Assembly: GCA_000499405.2 (NCBI GenBank)
Contig: HG738138.1
Coordinates: forward strand, 20,623,753 to 20,687,752
DNA: 64,000 nucleotides
Source: Onchocerca volvulus
Taxonomy: Eukaryota; Nematoda; Chromadorea; Rhabditida; Onchocercidae
Reading direction: 5' to 3'
Under the pieces are notes generated by a model, which did not search any database, was not told the DNA's origin, and saw only the letters and a list, made by a program, of their open reading frames with translations. The position numbers were made by a program, and so were the translations under genes. This document shows positions 1 through 10,000 of this stretch, piece after piece (the stretch's first letter is position 1; each line of letters begins with the position of its first letter).

Positions 1-739
1 TCATACCTTCGAATTTCATAAAGAGTTTTGATTTGAAGTTCAATTAAACGATCTATAAGAAAGATTAAAAAGCTGGAACTACTGCTTTATCATGATTACA
101 ATAATTTTATTTGATTCCTTTATCACTGTACATGAAATTTAATCTAAATTACCAAAGATTATGAAAAAATGAATCAGTTTAATATCGGTGAAGGAGTTTA
201 AAATTTTCTTTATTTTTGGGTCATAACTTTCCATGTGATTTTTGGGAACACCATAAAAGTCGTCCAGCCCAGTTCACTGATTTTCGAATGTTCTCAACAC
301 CTATCCGATCTATTTATATCATATTTCACATCTCATCACTATGCATTCAATACAAATTCTTTTTATTAAATAATAAAAAAATGAACTGATGCTATATGCA
401 AGTTCATGACGACAAGAATTTGAACGAAAATTTGATACCGCCCTCGAATTTATATTGTCAAAAGTTCTGTTTTATAACTTTGTAAAAATTGCATCTGCTC
501 TCCATGATGAAAAATGTTTAATTTTTTGTGATTTTTCGCAATCTTTGATAGTTTTGTAATGCGGAAATATTTGATATGAAACTAATTCTTAAAATCGTTT
601 TTTATTTTATTTTCGAGGAATTTCTTTAATTCATTCTTATACTTATTATTGACAATTTGTCATTTGAATTGATTTGAATCATAGATTTAAATATTTATTT
701 GTTAAGTTTATCTGTTCCCATGAAACGATCTATTATCAT
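1..739. other. AT-rich non-coding stretch
   Basis: No open frame with recognisable protein features, no plausible splice-bordered exon and no structured RNA was seen here on either strand. It is ordinary AT-rich intergenic or intronic sequence. A gene that starts outside the window could still pass through it as an intron. Confidence 0.5.
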
Positions 740-935
740 TCAGCTCCATCTCCAGAAATATAGTTGTACATTATATAGAAATAGAAACAGTGGCTCCCTA
801 TCATTCAGCCTCATCATCCATATGAAGGTCACAATTGCAAGTATAATGTGAATAGCAAAATATTGCAAAGTCAGAGAATCTGGTTTCTGCTCTATTTGCT
901 TTCCGAAAATCATGAATAGTGGTGCAAGCGCTGCC
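740..935 (-). CDS. possible last exon of a membrane protein
   Basis: On the minus strand an open frame of about 64 codons ends in TGA at 740-742. It contains one strongly hydrophobic stretch (LQYFAIHIILAIVTFIW) followed by a second aromatic-rich one (LFLFLYNVQLYFW), so it looks like two membrane passes. It could begin at a weak acceptor near 934. The polypyrimidine tract is poor and no ATG is present at the front. I could not connect it securely to an upstream exon and I do not recognise the family. It may be the tail of an unidentified membrane protein or a chance open frame in AT-rich DNA. Confidence 0.25.
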
Positions 936-1440
936 AATATTAATTAAGGCTTATTTGTAAACTTCAAGGTATGAGATTACAAATTAGTCATAATAAATTG
1001 TTTTGGTGTTGAACACAGAAGAATGAAAAATTCTTCAACTGATAAGATTGTTAACTCATAAGAAGCTGTAACACAAGTATTACACAAAAGATAACTAGTT
1101 TTAGTCTTTTTTTTTTTAGAAGTACCAGTGATCTCATAATTCTAAATCTCATTACAAAAATGAAATGAGTTATCGCAAAACTATATCATAAAAACAAAAA
1201 TTACAAATAATTTTCTTTTTTTCAAATTATGGAAGAACTAATCTTTTGCAGGACTCGACGGTGAAAGAATAAATGTTCTCGTAAGAGTTCATCAACAAAT
1301 ATTTATCGGTAAATGCGAAATGTTTGATGTCAACTATCTCCCAAAAGAAAAGTAATAGTGCATCGAAAATAATTGCACCAAAAAAGGAATGAAATTGGAT
1401 AAAATATTTGCGAAATTGCTTTTTCGCTCTGAGTTTTATC

Positions 1441-3388
1441 TTATAATTTATCTGCATTGTTTTGATTTAGTGACGTGATTTCGAAATACTGAAAATTTTT
1501 CTCTCTTTTTCATTATTGAATTTTGTTTGCTTTTTATTTGGTTTGTCTGGTTCGTAAAAAGCGAAATGCAATCAATTACTTGCTACTTGTCTCTTTAATA
1601 ATCTTTGAAAAAAATTATGGTATTTGCAAGTTACTTGTATTAATTCCAATTAATCAAAGTATGAGATTTTATGGAAATATCTCGGGAGAAGTAAATAATA
1701 GTAGTAAGAAATATTTTTAGAATTTCAGAAATGTGAAGAGATTTCTGAAATTCTGAAATGTAAAACAATAAAAGGGAAAAAAGAAGGCATTTGTAAAATA
1801 AATTACCCAAAAAAAAAACAATTGTTACTTCCGCCTTAGTAACAAAACTTTCATAAAAATACCTGACAACCGTTCCTTTCCGTAACTACGGCGCAATCCA
1901 GACCGGTACACAACATTGGTGGGCAATTGTCAACAATTAGTTTGCCTAGATCCGCAATTACTGCTTTCTGATTCCCTGAAGTGGATTTTCATGCTTTCTT
2001 AGGCTTTAGTTCAATTAAAATTTTGATATAGCAGCTCAATTTCTAAAAAGACTCGAAGAATATCTAAAAAATAATCAATTCTGTAAGTTTTAGCGAATAA
2101 TTTATATGCGTTGCGCAGTTATCAAATGAAATTTTTCTACGAATTAGAAAAATCATCCAGTGATCCACGGATAAAGCAAAATTCCTCACCTAATGAATAA
2201 ATTGCAAATATTTTCAATACAATCAAATACTGAATTTTAGAATATTTCAGAAATTTCTTAATTTAAAATTCTATAAGATAAAGGTTGCAAAATGCAGAAT
2301 TAATCATAAAAGTTATCTCATTAGTCAAAATCGTTTCAATAAGCAAATGAGGTGAGAGAACGCTTTCGGAAATAAATTAAAAAAAAAAAACTGCTTTTAC
2401 ATCTATTTCATGTATCTGTTGTTTATATCAACTTACACTCATCTCTCATCCGCTTGGAAAAAGTCTAGAGGATAATAAATCGATAACACAAATATTGCTA
2501 TAACTGATGCTCCACTACACAATTTCTTAACTGACTGAGTTTAAAAAAAAAACTTGATAGAATTCATTATCGATGCTGCAATAAGCATCTGTTACAACTA
2601 TATTTTCTTACATTTTAATTTTAGAATTGAGTCATTATGGGGATTTAAAACTGCGGTCAAAGAGATCAACCATTGAATATCATGTTAATTTTTAAAAATT
2701 CGACGTTCATTTTTAACAGATTTTATTTTTTTCTTGACTGGAACAATCAGACTATTAATTTTCTTCATCAATACAAATTATATGATCAAATTAAAATTAC
2801 CATAGGAAAAATTAACATAGAATGTCTTGGTTTATCGCAAACAATTTCATTTCTCTAAAGGATAGGCATAATTTTGATTTCTTACATTTATATTAGGATA
2901 CTTCTGCGACGAGAACAAATTCCATTATGACAAGAAAAAGATTTAATTTCAAATTTGATGGAAAATTGCATTTAAATGCATCATTAAAACTTCTCTAAGA
3001 CGATGATTATTACAACTAAATTGGGAAAGTAGAACTTGTTTGATTTTCTCAGCAACGCTCCTATGGTGTCAAAGTGAATGTGATTATTTTTACTTTTTTT
3101 AACTTTTTTCTTACTCTATATGATCATATTTCAATTTTGTTATTTTATGAAATAAAATACAAATTATTGATTTTCATCTCGTCCTACAGTTATATTTCAA
3201 TTAAAGTTATTTAATTAGAAGTTGGAAATAAGCAAAATAGTAAGTGATATAAGAAGCAATAAAATTAATGTTGTCCTTTATATACCGGTTTAAAATCCAG
3301 AAATTTTTTTCCGAAACTTACTTTGTGATCGAAGAGCGAAGGTCATCACAACAATGGAAAGAAATATTTGCAAGACAAGTAATTGCAT
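1441..3388 (-). CDS. small secreted cysteine-rich protein (antistasin/EB-like knot), 3-exon model
   Basis: Exons (minus): 3388-3322, 1975-1863, 1488-1441 (the last is uncertain), giving about 75 aa. Exon 1 starts MQLLVLQIFLSIVVMTFA, a clear signal peptide, and ends at a perfect GTAAGT donor. Exon 2 joins in phase and carries four cysteines (about C40, C45, C50, C59) in a CX4CX4CX8C pattern, including the segments CPPMLCTGLDC and NGCQ. This resembles the first half of antistasin or EB-type disulfide modules. Those modules normally continue with a further CxxC or CxC, which I did not find, so the third exon (acceptor after TTTTCAG, stop at 1441) may be wrong and a further exon may be missing. 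A 3' splice site at 3422 lies 33 nt before the ATG, consistent with trans-splicing. The product is probably exported; its target is unknown (such modules often bind proteases or matrix). Confidence 0.55.
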
Positions 3389-3428
3389 TGTTGTAGTGAG
3401 CGTAGTTGAAGTGACCATCCACTATAAA

Positions 3429-5020
3429 AAACTAAATATTTTCAACTATTCGACAGAAAAAAAAAAAACAGATGCTACAATATGGCACAGATCAGCGTTC
3501 AGTAAAAATGGGTAAGAAATAAGGAGAATGATGAAGATTGTGTCAGTTGTGGTTGAAATAATGACGATCTGAAAACAGTGGACATGAACGAAAGGCACAT
3601 GGAATCTATTTTAATTCCATGGAACAAAAAAGCAACAATTTACTGAAATCTTCCATCTGCTCATAGGGTGATTCTATATTTCATGTGCAAGTTGATTGAA
3701 TTGAGTACTAGTTGAGCTAAGTCAATGAATTTATTATAAAAACTGATTCAGAAATTTTTACTGAAGCTGGTTCAGTACAGCAGGATGAGAGAGAAAACAC
3801 ATGATATCGTTATGACACTAAGAATTCCAAAAAAAAAAAAAAAAGCTTTTTGGGAAAAAAAATTCATTGTTGGAAATAATTCTTTCAAACAATATTTCAG
3901 TACTCTTCCAAAAATCTAAATTACTGAAAAAAGTTCCAATATAGTAATTTCGTTTTTATTTTTAATTTTAGAACAATATTTAGAAAAGGGTAATTTTTGA
4001 ACGGATGTAACAAGAACGGCAAACGAAAGGCGATAATGATGATATGTGCGCCATTGAGTACAGAAGCAATTCGAGCAAAAATTTCTATGCAATTTGGGGT
4101 AAAATTTGAAGTTGGCGAGAGATGACAAGTGGGAAAGTCATCGGAGATACATGTAAAACGTCTATTTTGTTCCCATCTCTTTCATCACCTAATGCAAACA
4201 AGTTTTGAAAACCAATCATGCCCACTCTTTCTTTTTCTAAATCTGGCAATAGTTTCTGCTTTTTAGTTTTACGATATTAATCTGGCTAGAAAATTTCTTC
4301 TTTCTCAGTTTAATTAACGATTAAATCATAAGTATAACCAAATTTCTATCTTAGCCCTGCATAGTCTCAGTATACTTGTGTACTGCATCTTGAACTGCTC
4401 TACTTTTTCAGTGTATCGCATTAAATAACATTTCTTGAAAATAATAATAACAATGCTAGCTTTTACTGTTAACACTTAAAAATATGGAATTTATTCTAGC
4501 GGGGGCGATTAATCAACTTTTATTGGCGAATTTTATCATACATAATGTCAGAATTAAAGAGCTGGTTGCTTATCAAAAATACGGTAGTAAGAATAAGTCA
4601 TTATCACTAAATCATGAATATTCTGAAATAAAATGAATACAGATCCAAGATCAGACCTAAACCACATTAAATAAATGATGGTACTCATATATTAAATCAG
4701 ATTACTCCTTTACTAAGCAGTTTCAAATGTTTTGATAATTGGTAAAATAAGAGGGACTGAAAACACTCAGAAGCCTGTAATATATCGTATCAGAAAAAGC
4801 AAAGTTTGAATATTTTATCTTAGAAGAATTTGAAGCAGGCATGCCTTTTAAATCTAATAATAGATTTAAAAGCAAAACGTTTGATACTGTTGCTTAAAGT
4901 GGTGTATCGATGATTTTATCGATAATTTCCTATTATTCTATATTTAACATAAACTGAATTCACTTTTTAGAGTTGAGAATTCTAAGCTCTACTCTTAATT
5001 GTTCTATTTTTGTGTTAAAA
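3429..5020. other. intergenic, no gene recognised
   Basis: This AT-rich DNA lies between the divergently placed small secreted gene and the SurE fragment. There is a perfect small hairpin near 4845-4871 (TTTTAAATCTA, short loop, complement). A slightly more GC-rich patch at about 4005-4120 has no stop-free frame with matching splice sites, so I do not call an exon. Confidence 0.5.
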
Positions 5021-5024
5021 TCTA

Positions 5025-5170
5025 ATACTCAATACACGAGATCTTGCTTCAGAAATATGGGTAGTGGCACCAGATACTAACAGGAGTGGAGCAGCAAGGT
5101 CTCTTGATTATCCAATAAGGCAGTCTATTAGAGTAAATCGACATGGCGAAAAGGAGTATATATTATTTAC
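5025..5170 (+). pseudogene. surE: SurE (survival protein E nucleotidase) fragment, Wolbachia-like
   Basis: In the forward frame the DNA encodes ASEIWVVAPDTNRSG followed by AARSLDYPIRQSI and RVNRHGEKEYIL. VVAPDxNRSG is the conserved second block of bacterial SurE, a metal-dependent 5'-nucleotidase. The ...DRSGAARSLDYP... version is the form I associate with Wolbachia. About 45 of the usual 250 or so residues remain. The N-terminal TNDDG metal site is missing: an in-frame stop lies upstream at about 5020. Similarity stops abruptly where a 22-bp tandem repeat begins, before the GTPADC block. The patch is richer in GC than its surroundings. No start codon, promoter or splice context makes it a functional gene, so it is read as a decayed lateral transfer from an endosymbiont. 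A short exon of a nuclear SurE homologue is the alternative, but it is less likely because nematodes are not known to me to carry this gene. Confidence 0.72.
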
Positions 5171-5215
5171 CAAAGGAGTATATATTATTTACCAAATATG
5201 TATATATTATTTACC
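5150..5215 (+). repeat. 22-bp tandem repeat, three units
   Basis: Three consecutive 22-bp units occupy 5150-5171, 5172-5193 and 5194-5215. The first two are identical and the third differs at a few bases. Each contains GTATATATTATTTACC. The array starts inside the SurE similarity and marks the point at which the similarity ends. Confidence 0.9.
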
Positions 5216-7011
5216 AAGTTTTCAAATGTATTGCGAATGTTCTTCTCAATAGCAGTTTTTCATCACGTCAAAAACTAAGCTACATGGATGAAGAATAACA
5301 ACCAAAAACATGTCCTTTGTTAATGGAAACACAAATGATCATGACGATATATCTCTTTCAATTTAGCTGTAAATTGATTTGTAATTTTATTTCAAACCAG
5401 TTTTAATAAGAAAGAGTCTGGCATTGGTTAGACAAATTTGGCTGAGGCAATAAGATTTCTAATTTCAAAAAACAAGTCATTTGTTAAGTTCTTGTAATTA
5501 TGTGCAAATTAATGATGACTGAATTAAGAAGCTTACATGTATATCCTTCATGTAAGCGCAATGTGTATGAAGAAACGTTCACTAGTCTGTTTTAGAATTT
5601 TTATTATATTCCAACCTAATTTATTTATAAATACTTCTATCTTCCATTTGAAGAATTCTTACCATACTCATTACGATCACGGAGCAAATACAAGCTTTTT
5701 TCGATCCCATCCATCCACAAAACTAAGGTTAGAGTAATGTTTTCTAAACCAGTTTACAGGCAAGTAAATAGCTTATTTAAAATCGAAACAGCAAGATAAA
5801 TAGCTCATTTAAGATCAAAATAGTAAAGTAACATGTAATCATTCGAAAAGATATACCCAATTTTTAAAAACTTTAATCCCAACTATACTTTTAAAACCTG
5901 AAATCTATTAATCTCTGACGTGACGATAAAGAACTTCACCCAAGTTAGAAAGCAAAAACCAATTATCTCATAAGCCAACAATTCCAGACAACACTAAGTT
6001 TTATCCTCTTTCCATTATCACCATTATTAAATATGCGAAACTGTTATCTTCAGTGGTTTTAACGAGAAGCTGTTTCAATAATTCAAATCCTTACTTTTTT
6101 TTTGCTTCTTTTTCTAATAAATGTGTAATAACAATTAATGTGAAATTTATCAATGAAGAATTAAGAGCACCGATCAAATTATAACTTAGAAGTATAAACA
6201 ATACAATTTATGGAGATAATGTGCTGCCTATTGGCAGGCAGTATTAATAGCTGGAAAATCTTCAAACCTTCCTACCTTCCATGATTATATTCGTAAGTGA
6301 AACTGAGTGTTTTCATGATAAATAAAACAGATCAGTTGAATAAACATGCAGAAAAAAATTTTGATAACAGTAATTTCACCAGATAAGCTGCACATTTTTA
6401 AATAATAAACAAGCCGTGAATTTATACATAAATAGCAATAACTAAAAAAGTAATCACAATAATATGCCAGAATAGTACTCATTTGCGTCAACAAAGAATA
6501 ACTACCTAGAAATTCCATTTTTCTAATTATGAAAAAATGTACCTTAACCGACACGAAAAAAATGCGAATAAAGTTTAAGATCTGAAGTAAATAGTCATTG
6601 ATATAAAAAAATATCTTATAAAAAGTACCAAAAATCGAAAAGTTGGATCCATTCACCTCATTGAAATGAAGAATATAAAGCAACACTTTATAAAAAAGTA
6701 CCAAAAACCAAAAAGTTGGATTCACTCACCTCATTAAACTAAAGAAATGTACAAAATTGAAATGAGCATACAGAAAAAAAGATGCGAACTGACAATAAAA
6801 GTAAAGAGTAACAAATGATACAGAACTTGCAATGTAAAAAGAACAGAATACCAATTTACTTAAAACTGGAATTAGACAGAAGACTCTGGAACATCCTAAA
6901 GATGCATATAATGATAACTAAAAATGAAAATAAACAGCTTCATGACAACAATTTAAATGGTTTACAACGAAACATTTTTCAAATGACTTCGAGATCACTG
7001 TTTTCAACAAA
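5216..7011. other. intergenic with local duplications, no secure gene
   Basis: This holds an imperfect tandem duplication at about 5765-5827 (AAATAGCTTATTTAAAATCG and AAATAGCTCATTTAAGATC). A second tandem duplication of about 73-bp period lies at about 6617-6740 (AAAGTACCAAAAA...AAGTTGGA twice). A short open frame ending near 5737 carries SFFRSHPSTKLRLE, faintly like the tail of M48 metallopeptidases, but it is too short to call. Confidence 0.5.
6617..6740. repeat. imperfect tandem duplication, period about 73 bp
   Basis: Two copies of about 50 bp share AAAGTACCAAAAA, AAAAGTTGGAT, CACTCACCTCATT and similar blocks, with a few substitutions. The copies are separated by about 20 bp. They lie just downstream of the USP8-like gene, in non-coding DNA. 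Confidence 0.75.
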
Positions 7012-10000
7012 TCATAGCATCATTTTCGAAATAGAATCTTTCTGAAAATATAAGATGAAAGCATATTTCGAGCATATAGAATCCACATCTATTGAGGTGA
7101 CAACATCATCGTCGAAAAGTAGCCACTGTTTAGTAATTCGGTTCCGAACCACTGCTGTGTAATGTCCACTATTCAAACTCCCTCTATGGTTCTAAAATTT
7201 GCAACATAAAGCATGACAATGCAGCAATTTAGGATATTAAAAAATCTTATAGTATATCCATAGAAATGAATGATGCATCCCAAACTGTCTGAAAACGAAT
7301 TAAATCGATAAAATAGAAATTAATGAAATTGAATTCCAACAAATTTGCATTTCGAAATGCATCAACTCGCTATGATCTTTTATCAGCACCAATTTAGTTA
7401 TATTTTTGTACATAGGCCTTATAATTTTTATTACAACCAATACTTTTTAACGACATATTAACTTGAATTTTGTAGACGGGTTTACAAAATGTCAGTCAGG
7501 ATGACGATAGGGTTGAACAGATTACTCTTTTTTTAATATTCAGTTTAAAATGCAGAAACAAAATTTCGCAAACAATAGTTAAAACTCTTGTTTTCAAGTA
7601 TGAGAAAAATCGTGAATTCTGTGGTAATAAAGTAATCGAAGAGATTGAAAGATTAAGTATGGTAAAGAAAAATTACTAGTCAAAAATTAAAAACTAAATT
7701 AAAAGAAAAAGAAACTAAAAAAACTAAAGAAAAACCGAGAGTAATATACAACTTACGACAACAGCATACAAGCTGAAATATTCAGTCTGTAGTTTTAATG
7801 GAAACGTATTAAACGTTACATAAGCATCGTTCTTTTGCCAATTATCTCCCATAAAAGTGAAACGTTTCAAATGTATAACCTGAAATTAAATGAGGAATCA
7901 GGATATGATTATTTTAAACAATAGCAATTGAAAATATAGAAACAAATGCATGAATAATTTTTTTTTTTTTTTTTGCTAAGTTCTCCAACTGATACTTATT
8001 TCTAGTTCCAAAAGTACTTAAAATTATTCACTGGAAAGTTGATTTTATTAATTTTGATAATGAATATCGGTATATGCAAAACACAATAAGAACACTATAT
8101 CCAAAATAGTATTGAAACTCTTACAAATCTAGGAAAAATTATGAAATCAAAGTAAAACAAAGGACCAGAACTTGAGGCAGTTTCCATAAAAACGATCTAC
8201 GAGTTGCAGTCTGTAAAGACTCACAACCAGGGCAGCGCCATTTGCACGCACCATCAAGTTCCTATAAATTAACAAGCAGTTATAAATATTCATTGTAAAA
8301 TGTCAACAAATAAATTAGGTACTAAATTAAAAAAATTCTTAAAAAGAACAAACCACATCTTGAAAATGATTTCGTATACAATCTTCAATTGTTGAATTCC
8401 GATTTGGCACTTCGACTGACAACTGCGCCAATTCTTCGAACGTAACGCTTTGTCTTTTGCACTTATTGCATTGCAAACTTGACACTGTTTGACACTAAAA
8501 ACATTTATTTCACCCACTGCTGAATTTCTCTGAGCTTATCTAATGAATATAGAGTCGTCTTGCCAGTGCCTATTATACTTAACAAACAATGCAACGCAGT
8601 CATTATTTTGCAAATAAGAATAAAATTAAAAGAAATAATCGCTAATAATCGTTAACACTAAGAAAACTCATTTTTTACAAGTATCACAATCCACTGTATC
8701 GTATGCATCTAACATAAAGATATTCTCGTAATTTTCGAGAGAATAATAGCTAACTAAAACTTATTAATGAAAGAAGTCTTACTTTTCTATAACAAGCAAA
8801 ATTATGAAATAGATAAATTAATCTGATGCTGTAGGAAAAATGTACGTAATCGGATGTACGTAATACGTAAATGTAATTAATCTGATGCTGTACAATGTAA
8901 ATGTCAAAATGTACGTAAAATGAATGGAAAATACTGTAGCAGCACGAGTTGTTAAAATGTCATTACTAAAATGAAAATTGAAATAAATGTAAAAAAAGTA
9001 AGCTGAATTCGATAAATACATCCATTCACATTAAAAAATGACTAACATTAAAAATATCACTGATTGGTGAGCAGGCAAACTTCCGTAACTTTTCATTATA
9101 ATCAATTGCTTCTGCTTTTAAATCTGCTCCAGTATAATTCTGTTCAAATGTTACACGTTTCACTACCTACAATTTCTTTCATACATAATACCATCGCAGT
9201 TCATAGCGACTTATTTGAAAGTCAAGAAAAATATATCGACTGGATGAATATTCAAAAACTACCTGCATTACAAAGTCCTAATAAAAAGAGATTATTGAAA
9301 ATTACCCGATTTGTATCTTCATGCAGTGCATCAAGTAAATAAATCTGGAATTCTTGTGCATCGTGCTGCTGACCATCAGCCAAAGAGGCATTCACCTCAG
9401 CGGCAAATGTCTCCTTAAAGGAGATTCATAAAATAAGAAGGAATGTTGTGAAAATGGTTTGCCTATATATTTTTGTTTTGAGATAAGAACTGCTAAAAAA
9501 TACAAGAAACTGTTGAGGACGAAGAACACTGAACAATCCACTCCAAACAGAATCCATCATTGCCGAAAATACGGAAGATATTACACCCATTGTCCCCATT
9601 TTGTTCGTCCTAAAAAAATTTTATTTTTTCATTCAGATATCTAAACATTAATGAAATAAAACTTTTTTCCTGCGAATTTGTGGAAGTTACAATGTTACGC
9701 CAATGAAGAAAGAAGTGTTATGCCAATAAAGAATGAATAAGACAAAGCTGTGATTAAAAAAAAAAAAAAAAAAAAAAAAAAATGCCTGTTAACAAATTTG
9801 ATAAATTCGTTTTTAGTAAAAATACGCTGCAATGGGACTGTATTGAACAGAGTTTGTAACACGGAATTCACGAAACATGTATTTCCCAAATTGTATAAAC
9901 CAGTGTATCCGAGATTCTGAACGTGAAAAAATAAGAACACATAAAAAACGGTGTTTTAAAAGAAAATGATTTTTCAATTCATTCTTCCTCCATTTAACTT

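Noticed and set aside
1227..1457. 76-codon minus-strand frame starting ATG with one hydrophobic segment
   Set aside because: It overlaps the proposed last exon of the cysteine-rich gene in another frame, has no recognisable family, and runs into poly-A/T-rich sequence without a good donor.
9064..9342. 92-codon plus-strand open frame
   Set aside because: It is the antisense shadow of USP8-like exons; the minus strand carries the conserved QQHDAQEF and following exon in proper phase.
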